Source: Lineus longissimus (Eukaryota > Nemertea > Pilidiophora > Heteronemertea > Lineidae). From it: 64,000 bases of DNA. Shown in pieces: positions 39,085 to 51,900 of this stretch (positions are counted from its first letter, which is position 1; each line of letters starts with the position of its first letter). The position numbers were made by a program, and so were the translations under genes. Location of the stretch: NCBI RefSeq assembly GCF_910592395.1, contig NC_088310.1, positions 23,823,491 through 23,887,490 on the forward strand, read 5' to 3'. The notes below the pieces were generated by a model. The model had not been told where the DNA came from. It saw nothing but the letters and a program-made list of their open reading frames with translations, and did no database searches.

Positions 39085-41870
39085 ATGTCGGATAATGTTA
39101 ATGATTAAGGTAAAAAATCATAAAACTAAGGTGAATGTAATACGAGGAAAGTTTTACGATGTTCATTTATATAGGTAGCAGACCATTGAATATAATTATA
39201 CCATCAGATCAATTGATGTACCATTTTAGCTACTCAAGGATCTAACGTTGGGGTAAATAAAGGAATGCACTCTTGATATCCATTTGTGCTGTACATATAT
39301 ATAGGAACAGCAGGTACGTTTCCAGTGAGTGTCACAATCTATCGCGAGGCGGTTGATTCACCTGCCTACTAGCTTCCAGCGAGAGCTCTCCAATTCGCAC
39401 GCACAGTATCCATATCTTCTTCATTGGGTCACTTAAAACAGCAAGAAAATGTAATACCATAAGATGGTTACATGAACAATTTAGGATTCAAGGTCAAGGT
39501 TATTTCACCCAAGAATTTCTAACTTCATAGTCACAAAATAATGTTATATAGTTGGATACCTATATAATCATTTTTCATTAACAATTTTGCTATTTAACAA
39601 TGAAAATTACCACTTCAGTTGGTGAAATCACCTAAAATATATGTTGCCAAGTGGAAAGACTCGTTTTCGAAAGTTATGCCCGGAGAGGAAGATACGCAAT
39701 ATAGATAACCGTCACGTAGATCACCATCACCATCTCTGAATTCTATCGTTCGAGTGCTATCCGCAGACCCCTCGTCAGCCTGTTCGGCCTTCATTTCATT
39801 GACTTCGAAATGTGCAAGGCTTTTAGTATGCATATTACCAACAATTAATCAAAAAACAAATATTTGGCAGGTTAGAAACTCCAAAGCCTTTTTTCAGCGG
39901 CACCGATGCTTTCCTGATCTCAGATAATTACTTTAGATGCTTATAGTCTACTTTTTTATATCTATTTTTTTAATTTCCTCTTCTAGCATGTTTTTGTTTT
40001 TCCCACCCTTTAAACCCAATCACCCCAGGATTTTATAGGTCCACAGAGAACGACCTGGCCGGGATTTAACTGTTTTAGCATGGTTTTGATCGATCGAATC
40101 CTATGGCCTAGTATAATGACGCCAATTAATATGGTTCTTGAGACTGTCTCATCATGTTCATTTACATGCATCATCAGCTGTTTTACAGTAAAGCGTGTAT
40201 TTGGCTACTTGTGTTGACAATCTGAAAAGATTTGGATTTTAGAGCTCCGGAACAATTTGAAAATTAGATTCTCTCTAATGCATTTTCCCAGTATTTCAGT
40301 CAATAAATTTGTCAGAATGCTGGGGAGTAAATTAGTTGATTGACTTTTGAAGATGGCTGGTCTGCCAGAAATATGGGAGGGGAGTGTGCGTACGTTCTGG
40401 ATTCGTGCCTGAGAACCCTATCGGCAACTCCTTGTAACTTTATCTAACCTAACTGGCTCCTGAGTATACAGTCTCCCAAGTTGTTTATTTTCAAATAATC
40501 CTCCTCTTAATTCCACCAAATTGTCCTACGTGCTGTTTTCTGACTGTATACATGTAAATGTTAATGTCTACTAATAGCCACGGCCATAGCAGCCAGAATC
40601 TTTTAAAAGGGGCAATAGGCAGGAGCGAGGTGCCCAAAAATGCACCGAGGGGAGTTGCACAGATACCTATCGGCAACCTCGTGAAACTTAATCTGCCCTA
40701 CCTGTATCCTGCCTATAGTCTGCCTTTATAAAGAAAAGTGCACTAGGTGTATTTGTCACTTATGATACGAAAGGTTGAGGGTACGAAATCTCATTACTAA
40801 AACAGGTATTCAATATACTTTGTCATCATGCTATGGCTATATACCACGCCTGCGAAGATTGAATGTGCGCGTAGCTGCAGTAGATATTCAGGTAATATTT
40901 CATTTTTTATTCAGCCATAGTACGGCTACGCTCCCGACGAATTGCGTCCCCGGCGATTGGAGAAATAGATATCTTAATATGATATCTAGGAGGACAAGCA
41001 ACCCGCTTCCGGAAGGTCCCGAACTGGACCAAGGAGAGTAAGTCGCCCATCAACAACATTCGCTATCCTAAGTGTCAAATGGTGTGCCTACAATTCGCTA
41101 AATATGGATTTATTTTGCATTGGTTATTGGTTTGCGTTGCCGAATATTAGAGAGGTTGAAATCAGTAACTTGCAATGGACTCTTCGGATAGAAATATGTA
41201 CAAAACATTCGTCCTCTTTCTACTGAATTTCATCCGATATCCGTGTAAGGATCCTTGATAAGTCGCTGTTCTCAACCTCCCTATTTTTGTGCGCATGTTT
41301 TGGTGGTAGATGTGCCGCTCAAGGTGAAGGGAAGAGAATCGGCGTGAAAGTCTTAAATAGTCCTCTCACACAAAGGATGAAAAAATATATAAATAAACAT
41401 TCTATTGTTAAATCGCAATCAAATGCATTTGGTCTCTATAGCCATGTCCCTTAATCCGTTATGTAACAATGTGGTAGGCCTTCAAATGAGGGACTATTTT
41501 GACTTTTACACCGATCATCACATTTTCTTTCCTCCACCAGGACGTTATACATGATAGTAGTTGCTCTTTATCGTCATGTACAATGTATGTAAATGTGCTC
41601 AATCCGACATACTTTCAACTGTTTCCATGAGTTCTTTATCAATCGTTTGATGGCGAACTTTAAATTAGTGGTCAGAATATATTTGCGTAGCTAGGACTTC
41701 CAGAAGGGGATCATTCACCAAAAATACAAGTGCTTTCATTTCTATGATTTGTTTCAGTTTTTTTGTTTTTTTTCCTAATCTGTCTCATACATTTTCCCAA
41801 AAGAGGTCTTTCGCCACTGACGCCTATGGTCAGTGTTTAATGCCCTTGTTTTGTTGTAGGTTTATGCGCA
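39085..41870. other. Spacer with one old duplication
   Basis: No gene is supported. Segments near 40420-40475 and 40665-40725 share TATCGGCAAC, then CT-rich words and TATAGTCT or TATACAGTCT in order, suggesting an old duplication about 245 bp apart. Confidence 0.4.
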
Positions 41871-41872
41871 CT

Positions 41873-41955
41873 GTTCTGCTCCTGTGGTGTTTTTATTTTG
41901 TGGTCAACACTAACATGTCTATCATATTGAGGTTACTGCTTATTTTATCATATGG
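41873..41955 (+). CDS. Weak candidate upstream exon of TMEM179-like gene
   Basis: A pyrimidine-rich acceptor (TTTTGTTGTAG, ending at 41872) precedes an open segment that encodes a hydrophobic stretch (FMRTVLLLWCFYFVV, then ILRLLLILSYG) and ends at a GTAACT donor at 41956. It leaves two bases, and the supported exon at 45996 needs one, so the phases fit. In TMEM179 the second helix begins shortly after a conserved cysteine and leads into the third helix across a loop of about this length. Pyrimidine-rich DNA often yields hydrophobic frames by chance, so this is only a candidate. Confidence 0.22.
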
Positions 41956-41959
41956 GTAA

Positions 41960-44870
41960 CTATTTCTTCCTAAATTCGCCATTTCGTTCTCTTTGGCCGA
42001 ATGGTGAATAACAAAATATATTGATGCTCTTTGTTATATGGAGTGACACTCAAAAGACATCTGCATGCTACTAAACCATTTGTTTTCTGAGAAAATACCA
42101 AAATAGTAGAGAATAACATGCATGTATATGTCTGTTCTCGCTGCTTTGAGTATTGTAGCGTTTTCTTGTCTTATGTGCACCAGTAAAACCTAACTGCATT
42201 GCATAGGTACCGTATTGTTATTTCACATGGAGGACAAATGGAAAATGATCCTGTCAAGTGAAACGCTTCATTTTCCTTATATTTAGTCCATTTCTCAGCT
42301 TCCTCATAATCAAATCTTCCCATTCTACTTCTTATGAAAGGAAGTCCCATCAACATAACCAATTCCAGCCTACCAAATGAAGCCGGCAATCCTATTTGAC
42401 GCGATTTCACACTCAGTCAAGTGTAACTTCGCCGATGAGACTGAAATACTTAAGTGACACGAATCTGTGCCTATTATCCAGTTTTTGCACTTTGTTTTTT
42501 GTACATTTAACTGAAGTTTAAGCAAGCAAGGAAACCAACTCGTATACTTATTGGGTGGCTATGACACACGCATGGAAAACGAGACTTGAAAATAAAAACA
42601 TGTTCACTTGAATTGTTTTAAATGTTCTAACATTTAAAACTTTCTGACATGTAATTTTATTTCAATGTTTGTAGTTAAGAAGAGAGCCAAATCATTTGTT
42701 TATCCCGCTGTATCTTCGATCTCCAGTGATTGGAACAAATCATGTTTAAGTCACACATTAATAATTCTCTCTCATGTAATTGGCAGACGGCCTGATACTT
42801 CTCCGTTTACTTTCTTCCACATGGTGCTCAATAATTTTTTAATTCTGAGGTTGAAATCATGAATGTTGTATGTAGATTAGTCTAAATCTGTTGATTCAAT
42901 TGTGTAGTAGTATATTTATATCAATATGGAAATCAACAAGAACGAAATCAGGCGTGAATCCAATCAAAGTTCTTGCTTTCATGAAATGTTGTCAACAAGT
43001 CTTGCCAAAGTCAATCTTAGTATTAAGCTTTATTCGTCTCCGGCGTCCGCCAATGCCCAGAGGGAACCCAGTGTGACATATTGGGAAATAAGATTAACTG
43101 TACAACATTTCATCGAGACGCAATTTCAGATTTCAAAGTGTATGCGAATATCGTTGGTGATAATTCAACTATTTCTTTGCAAGATTGTGTGGATGACCAA
43201 TCGGGAAGCTACTGCGAAGACCTTCTTAAAGAAGCATCGCCACTTACAAGACTCCGGTGACCAAAGTAAAGAATCAAACATTAAGCAGAGCCAGACTTTT
43301 ATTTTCCTAATATTTTTTCTTCAAATCAAAAAATCAGAAATGTGATCTCACACTGAAATTTGCCTTGGAATGAAGACCCTGCCTATTTTTAAAAGGTATT
43401 CCACCCAGTTCCTAAAAGCACGCCGCCGTTACTCCTTTGTAAGTACGTCTCGCATAAATATGGATGACTATACTTCAAAGGCAGGTCCACTCACTTCGTT
43501 TCGGGAGAAATCAAATTAACCTTGAAAGCCGGAGTCGTTGAACAGTGAGACGTGATCGATTCAGCTGTTAGCCAGAGTCTGTGGATGAATATGTATACAT
43601 GACATTATGGTGGGTTGTGGAGATTCAAGTTATTTTCTCTCGGCTACCAGTCCTCAACCTATAAGTTATCTGATAAATAGGCCTTCATATGAGAAAATTA
43701 TAATGTAGAATAGAAGGAGTTAAATCTGTATACATGTATGTATCAGTACAGCATGTTGAGGATGCAGTTGTCACCATTCGAGCTTACAATGAGACGCATG
43801 TGTTCGGCTTCTTCCAATATCTTTGAGAAGCATTGAAAGTTGGGATGTCGTCTGCTGTTTATATCGTCTGATGCTGCCCACCGTGTATCAAAACATCCAT
43901 GAAACATCTATCTCACATAGGACACGGCCAATATCCCTAGATTGCTATTACCATTTTATATGGTGGCTGGGAAAGGACAACTTTCGATTCAATGGCACTC
44001 ATTTAGCTACAGCAGCAGTACCACTTAGAGTGGCCTGTCATTAAAACGCCCCCACTGCATCAACATGATCAAGCTAAATTGATGCTGGGTGTTACGCCTG
44101 GGGCTTTACTTTTAATGCTGCTTGCCGGAAGAGGCACTTTGCCACATAATAGAAAGAGACACGGTATCTAAGAGTCTGCCTCCCAAACTCCACCCAGCTG
44201 CTTCTTCAGCAAACACACGGCCATGTATATTCCAAGGTCTAAGGAGGCCTCTGTCATTGAAAGGTTTCAATGAATATCATGAACGTTTCCGAGAAATATC
44301 TAAAGCTCCGGGCCTCAAAGGGTTAAGGTTATAATGATTTGCGATTGATGGAAATCCAAGTTACCAAGCTTAAGATTGATTACACGTTACACGTTTTAAA
44401 AGTAACACAATCAACAGTCCAACAGGTCAATCAGTTTTGATACAGTTGTGGCCAAATATTCTAAAGCACAACATGAGAACTTCTTATACCAATCAAATAT
44501 CACGAGGAATTCCAATATCATATGTACCATCGGCTCCTATATTCTCCTATTCCCAAAAGCGTTCTTGATTTCCCAACAGGGTACGATCAAATATTAATCC
44601 CTCATTCGATGACTCCGACATTGACTTCATCAGTATTGTGATATGGTTGACGTTCCAACAGACAGGGCAATTGGCCTCTTGGGCGAGGCGAGCCAATCTG
44701 TGGTGATACTGATTGTCCACTTGGAAGAGATTCATATCTGGCCTGCCACGTTCGTTTCACACTAGGTTACACTTCGTTTATTATGTTCAGGCTGTTCCTT
44801 TTGCTATATCCAAGGACGCTGAGAGTACATGTATAAGGTTATGGTATATACATCAGCTTTCAGTTACTGT
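41960..44870. other. Spacer without supported gene
   Basis: No gene or repeat is supported. The 139-codon plus-strand frame at 42926-43345 has no domain and ends in a hydrophobic run produced by T-rich sequence. If the 41873 exon is real, this whole stretch is intron. Confidence 0.45.
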
Positions 44871-44880
44871 TAGTTCAATA

Positions 44881-45745
44881 AACGTACAGACGCAACTGGA
44901 AAACACAAAAGTTATGATAGTCTACTGCATAGGAAATCAAATAAACGTACAGACGCAACTGAACAACACGTAGCCGACTGCACTACTATCGTAAACGTAC
45001 AGATGCAACTGAACAACACAAACGTAATGGTAGCCGACTGCACTACTATGTAAACGTACAGATGCAACTGAACAACACAAACGTATATGGCAAGCCGTTC
45101 GTCCAATAATTAAGAAAACCTAGGTTTTTTTTTAAAAACATGGTTTTCTTCTTAAAAAACATAGTTTTCTTCAAGAAAACCTAGTTTTTTTCAATGAAAC
45201 TAAGTTTTCAATGAAACATGGTTTTCTTGAAGAAAACTATGTTTTATTGAAGAAAACCAGGTTTTCTTCCATGAAACTAGGTTTTTTAAAAAATAACTTA
45301 TTCGTTTTGCATAAAGTGTAGGTTCCTATGGCAAGCCGTTCGTCCAATAATTAAGAAAACCTAGTTTTATTGAAGAAAACCTGGTTTTCTTCTTAAAAAA
45401 CATAGTTTTCTTCAAGAAAACCATGTTTTCTTTCACGAAACTAGGTTTTCTTCGAAGAAGCATAGGTTGATTTTAAAAAACCTAGTTTTCTTTTAAAAAA
45501 CCTGGTTTTTTAACAAGATAACTTGGTTTTTTAAATCAACCTATGCTTCTTCGAAGAAAACCTAGTTTCATGGAAGAAAACATGGTTTTCTTGAAGAAAA
45601 CTATGTTTTTTAAGAAGAAAACCAGGTTTTCTTCAATAAAACTAGGTTTTCTTAATTATTGGACGAACGGCTTGCCATAAACGTAATGGTAGCCGACTGC
45701 ACTAGTATCATAAACGTACAGACGCATATTAACAACACAAAAGTA
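44881..45745. repeat. 50-63-bp tandem repeat split by a foldback element
   Basis: Units containing AACGTACAGATGCAACTG, then AACAACACAAACG and GGTAGCCGACTGCACTACTA, start at 44881, 44944, 44994 and 45053, and the array resumes at 45680 with a further unit at 45713. The foldback element at 45086-45679 sits inside it. Intact neighbouring copies read ACAAACGTAATGGTAGCC and preserve the uninterrupted form of the insertion site. Confidence 0.9.
45086..45679. mobile_element. Foldback element A, 594 bp, 38-bp perfect TIRs
   Basis: Both ends carry the same 38-bp inverted terminus beginning TATGGCAAGCCGTTCGTCC. The element is flanked by AACGTA at 45080-45085 and 45680-45685, a 6-bp target duplication confirmed by uninterrupted copies of the surrounding tandem repeat. 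A second left terminus starts at 45327, so 45327-45679 is itself a near-perfect palindrome with its centre near 45505, while 45086-45326 is an extra left arm. The interior is built from short self-complementary modules of the form AAGAAAAC, a four-base core, then GTTTTCTT, with variable cores (CTAG, CTGG, ATAG, ATGG types). There is no coding capacity. The first 11 bp match element B at 59415. Confidence 0.9.
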
Positions 45746-45995
45746 CACGGCAGTGACGGTTGCAGTAATCAGACTGAAAGGTTGTTATCATGTCACTGCC
45801 TCAAAAGTCAGAGGTCGGGGGGGGGGGAATTGATGATTAAAGTTGACATTCCTATTTCAGTCAAGAGTTCAAGAAATTGATGACTGATCTGAGGCGCGCT
45901 TTTTAACAACGCTTTATTCCCTACTGTCTTTTCTGATATTCGATTCTGTATATTTTATAATTTACATTTCTTTTTTAATTTATCTCCCTTCACAG

Positions 45996-48900
45996 CAAAG
46001 CTGATAAACTGGTGTTCCCTACACTGCTCTTCAACACTGTGTTATTTACCTTCGAGCTGATAGGAAGCTGTGTCTTGTCTCTAGGGCTGAGGAAATGGTG
46101 TTTGAACCTCGAGAGCAAAGATGAGGAGCAAGGCGGGTAAGTGTTAAATCTAGGATCACTAAGGTCACATTCATTACCTACTATCCCTTATCTGGTTAGA
46201 CGCTGGATCAGACTGACATAACGTGATCGAACCAAGCATCGAAGACACAACATGCAGTTATTTGTTTTACACGATGGCCAGCACAGCTAGTCTGGATCAA
46301 TGTAATTGTAATTTCTATCAGGCATCTGTGTCTGAGCAACAGAAGTAGTAATCCTGCAGAAACGAACGCTGAACTAATAAAACTCAGTGCGAAAAATGGT
46401 GATGAAATATTTACAAACATTTTTAATTCAACTTCACACCACCCGAGTGTCAAGCTTTCCTCTATAATCAGAATATGAAATGAAATGAAATTACAAACTT
46501 CTCTTGTTGGAATGGAATGATTAACTCATCAACGTAGTTCATTTTTGGCGATCGATGGCGATCCTTATTTGTTTTGATCACGTAAGAGCTTATCTGGCGA
46601 TTGACCTGAACTATCTTTGATCATTTGATTTGGGACGCAGCATCAGTAAGACTTCGCTTTAAGCATGGTCTAACTTTTCAGAGTGTCTAAAGAAGTATGA
46701 ACCATATAGTGTTCGTTTACAGAAAAAGAAAAAATTATTCCATCTATGCATCTCATATGATTGACGATGATCTCTGTAAGAAACCTAGCTGTAGCGGTGG
46801 GTGGTGGACGGGTACTTGCTCTCTGTATAGTTGTGGTTACTTGGGAAAAGGAGAATTTTATAAAAGATTTCAAAGGGACTTGTGGACTCTTTGTAAATGG
46901 CACAGGTACTGTCATTGCACATTTCATGGCCATTTGCACTGATCTACATGTATAACATGTGCAATTCCCTGCTACATGTACATTAAGAATGACTGATAAT
47001 CAAGTTCTAATAAAATGAAGGACTAAAACTAAAACTGAGTTGTACTCATGTTCAACTTCTTTCAACACACTTTTTACAAGAACAGTGAGCTACACCGAAA
47101 ACTGAAAATTTAAAATAACTAAATGAAGTCGTATTCTATCAAAGTATACGACAACAATTTAAGCTGGCCTTGCATCTTATTTCTAGTGATAGGAACAAGT
47201 TCGATACATTATTTCAGTAAGTCGAAAGCTACGATACGCTATCTTAAGAGCCACGAAATGAAATACTCTGTATCTCGAAATCTGCATCCCAAAACCCAAA
47301 CGTCCCATCTGTCTCTCTACTTGCTACTTTAGTCTCACCAAGATCAAAACTAAAATCAATATGAATGCGATTTTCATTCGGAATTCGGTCGGTTTCAACA
47401 GTATTCGCATCGATCTTCGCATTATCTAATGAAGGATGGGTTAGTTTAGTTTTTAGTTTAATAGTTTATGAGTCATGTGTATATTACATAATGAAAGATA
47501 AGTGGCAGTTGAGAAAGTGACAGGTGGCAAAAACTTATGGTGTAATTCAAGATGACAACCTTGTCCTTGTCCGGCAGTTGCCTCAAGTCATATCGACCTC
47601 TTGCTTCCTTCTCCTCCGGGTTGAAACACAGTTGTCAGCGGGATGAGATTTCTTTCTCAATTCAGCAAGAACAAAAATCGATCTTACCTCTTGACATGCG
47701 CTGGGACAGTTGAGTTGGGTTAAGCTTTTCCTAGGCGATATCAAGGAGTTTAGTTTTTGATCTTGGTTTATATTAAGTCAGTCACTCTTGGTGTATTACT
47801 GTACAGCTCAACACGGTTGTCAGTCTACATGGTGTTTGTTTATTTCATGGCCGCCGTTTTGTGAGGGCAAGGAATAGTTCAATTCAAAACAAACTTCTAC
47901 ATCTGCTAAAGAATGCGATGCACAACCACCGGTTGCATGGACTGTGCTTCTTCTTTTGTAAGGAATAAATGGATAGATTAGTTCCTGCTTGTCTTCAAGG
48001 AGTAAAAATGAGATCCATTTCTCCCTGTCATATGGTGAGACGACCGGGCACCAATCTAAATAGTGATAGCTGGTTTATCTATCCTGAATTTAGCTATTCC
48101 TGGTGTGTTTGCTTCTTTGCCTTCTCCAATACTCTTCAATTAGATATTGGATGGCTTCAGTGATGCAATGAATTCACCTTGTTTCTTTTGTTAGCTTTTG
48201 ATGGAAATTATCTTTGGATGTATGCATATTCGGTTTTGAGGAGTTACAGAACAGCATGTTGTTGTTTAACTTTTTGCTGGACCAGCATGAAAATGTACAC
48301 AAAGTCACAACTGGACAATATCTCACTCTAGAGGATGCTTTCACACGAAAACAGACACGTATAGTGCGAAAATAAAATCGTCTTTGCTATATCATTCTGT
48401 TGGAAGTCTTACAGAATGCCAATTAAACGATTTACATGTATGCTGGCATCATTTCAAACAAGATCTGACTGTCTAACTTTTAATTCTACATTCTGTTTAA
48501 TGTACCTTTGTTGTAAACATGTTATTTATTTATTTATTTATTCAAACGTTACTGTCCATGGATATGAAATTCAAAGGATATAGAGTAATGGAGGCGTATC
48601 TCTCAAAGACTAGAATTGAAAAGCCAAGCGTGTAAGAGGACTACAGAGGACCTCAATACCTCTACATTGAAGGGTGTCCTCAATACCTTGAAATACAGCT
48701 GTGACTTAACTTAAGTTCGTTTATATCTGCCACGTGATATCCTAACCTAGGATGTTAATCCTAGGTAATTTAATGTCCTTTATGAGCTACCGAAACACTG
48801 CAACTCATTGAGACACTTATGAAAAACACTCGGCATATAATTACATTGACCTGAACTTAACATCGCAACTCATAATTGATGTGAGAATATTTTACTCGAT

Positions 48901-51900
48901 TTTGACCACAGCATGCCTAAGCATGATCCGTTTATTTTTACCCTTCCTCCTAAACTATTGTCTGTTGCATCCAAACTCTCCACAATACACACACGTTCAG
49001 CATACATATGGAGCAACTTTGAATATTTGGAGGTGAAGATTCATAGACAATATGGGTTTTTGATTTGAATGGTTGATAACCAAAAGGACAATTTATCATT
49101 TTTGTCCTATAGGTGAAACAGACTATAATTGCGGAGCAAGGATTAAGGCAACACGTTACCAATTCCTATTGTAATCTGTTCAAAATGTTTTTAATTACTT
49201 CATAAAAGCATGAGAAAACTTGGTTCAATAATTCACAAAGACTCATTTCCTTACGGTAGTTTTTGGCTGTTTTTCTGTAACGTGCCATATTTAAGTACCG
49301 GTACGTATATCAACTTCTTTGGTATGCCCGTACGTATTTGAGCGTACGTATTAACGTGTTGCCGCCACACTGTTGTGATGTTTTGACTTGTTTTGTGGCA
49401 ATAGTTGTATTAATCATCCTCTACATCGTAAGTTATGATTTCAGTTTTACCTGCGAGTCCACGCAATATTTGAAATGGCCGAATAATATCAATGGAGGGA
49501 GGTTTTACATTCTGCTCACTATATCAGAGGTAAGATTGTCGTTTTAGGAACTCTTACTAGGACAGATCGTAAGTGGGAGACATGGTGCAAAACAATGTAA
49601 AAATCCAATGAAATTCATGGAATGGCATTTGTAAAATTTTAAAAGTAATTTTTTGCAACTATACTCTGAAATTGCTTCAAACTCGTCATAGGTGTACAGG
49701 GAAGTATGGCTAGTGATGACAAAACACAATAGATTACTAATGTATAATAGAATATCAGAGAGAAAGCAGTGAAGGCTGTCCCTCATTGAAGATGTTGCTT
49801 AAAGAAGGGACATTTAACAGCCTACGACAGCCATTCCATGGTCTATCAACATAAAAGACAATCATGCAAATATTCTTTTAAACCATGGATAAGAGTCAGT
49901 CCTGAGAGAGTCACCTTAGCTGATTATTTTCACTGCCACATTTGTGCCTTATACACAATTCGTTTTTACACTGGATGTTGTACAATGCAATGCTACTTTA
50001 GCAGATTCACTATGCTTGAGCTGGCTAATGTCAACTCATATTCTAACTAAGAAATTTCAATTGGAAGATCAAAGTCTGTGATCCCTCCGAAATATAATAT
50101 CTGGAATATATGATCTTGTCTCCAAACTAATAAAATATTACGGATTGAATTGGTCTAACCAAGTCCAAAGGTTTTACCCTCTTGGTCTCAACCCATGCAC
50201 AGTAACTAGTTTATTTCTTCTCTTTTTACTTGGTTGAAGAAAATCTCGGGGCAGCTTGCGTAAAGATACCAAGGATTCTTTGGCACACATTCAAATGGGC
50301 AACTCCAGTTGAAGGGATCACTTAAGTCAGTCATAAGTAGTTCCAGCTGATTACTGTCATTGATACTGCCAGTGAGACAATGTCAGTTGATGGCGTTTCT
50401 GCTTAAAGTAAAGTGTTTGAACAGCAATACAAAAAACACATACTATGTGATTGGGACGAGAAGGCCTAGTGCATTGGCTAATATATATACATGTATGTTG
50501 CATTAAAACATCGAAAAATATTGTAGATCATAAAATGTAGTTATCAGTAGTATGCGGGTCACTTTGGGATAAATTTGACCTAGTGACCATAGTTTTTATG
50601 TATACTACTATAATGCAGGTCAAATGTTGCCGAAGCCACCCGGCATACTACTCTTTTTTATTTTTTATTTTTTATATTTTGTTATTATAGGACTCTTAAA
50701 TGGCTTGACCCCACCTTGCATCTTTTTAACAAACTTCTTCAAATAATCCATAATTTCACTTCTAAATCTTCCCAAATAACCTTTTTTGCATATACACCAA
50801 ACAACGTTATCTAAAAGTTATCATATAGTCGCCCTATGATATTAACCATGAACACATTGTGTATGGTTCCTTTCTTTCATTGTAGACTGCTTCCTCTTTT
50901 CCAATAAGTCTGAAAGATTACATGATTAAAAAGCACGTTAAAGTTAAATATCTATAGCTTGAATCCATGCGAAAGTTAGATATCTAAAGAATGCCAGTGT
51001 GATAATTTTAAGTGCAGTCAATAGACATAGCTTGAATCCATGCGAATTGAATTCATATGTATTGATATTCAAGGCTTTGCCATTCTAAATGTGCCAATTT
51101 TGAAAGGTAGACAGCACTAAATTGAAACGATAAGACCTGTTTGAATCAAGATATGTCACCAAGTCGAGAACTGTGAATCTGATGAGCATGTTGAGCAGAA
51201 GTTATCTTTTGAAAACTGTAATCTTTTGAAAACCTGCTGATGCCACATGCAGTATTAGGTAATATTTCAAGCTGAACTATGCAGCTTATGCGTAGATGCA
51301 TATGCATATATCATTGTCAATGCGATGTCTCCTAATATCTTCTTTTTCAGTATCTGTGACGGTAATGGGTCAAATGTTTATTTTTAAGAATGTGGTCCCG
51401 TCCCTGTGTAAAACAGACGTTGCCCCTTCCTGCATATAGAAGTTTGCCAACCCAATTCTATTCCCCAACTTAAAATCGACTTCCATGCCCATGCAGTGAA
51501 AGAAGAAAGGCAATTCTTCTGCAAAGCCATGCGTGTTCTGTGGATGTAGCAACCACTGCTTTAAACAACTTAATGACAACATGCCTTTATCAGTTCTACT
51601 TGAAAGACGAAGTGTCATTTCTAATCAAAATTCTTCTCGAGCCTTCTTAAGCTTAGAGCACAGAGGTCTACTTGATCATGTTGCAGACATTTGATATAGT
51701 ATATACCTCTGTTGGCATTATGTAAAGGTGTTTAACCCCAGACATGTTGATTCTTTTGGCAATAATCTCAGTGAGCAGAAACGAATATCTATCTCACATG
51801 CAAACAAACTGGTCAACGGCAATTGCAAGCTTACTTTTCAGCTTCTTAACAGTTTTTCATCAAGTTAATTTTTTGTTTCAGATTGCTTCCTGGTTGGCAA

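Noticed and set aside
41744-41872. Extension of the 41873 open segment upstream as one TMEM179 exon including Y-G-Q-C
   Set aside because: The upstream part is pyrimidine tract just before a good acceptor, and the resemblance to the F-x-G-x-C motif is weak.
42926-43345. 139-codon plus-strand open frame
   Set aside because: Low-complexity end from T-rich DNA and no motif. More likely intronic chance frame.
45086-45679. Reading element A as a long hairpin RNA gene or microRNA cluster
   Set aside because: Terminal inverted repeats and the target duplication explain it as a mobile element. No independent evidence of an RNA product.
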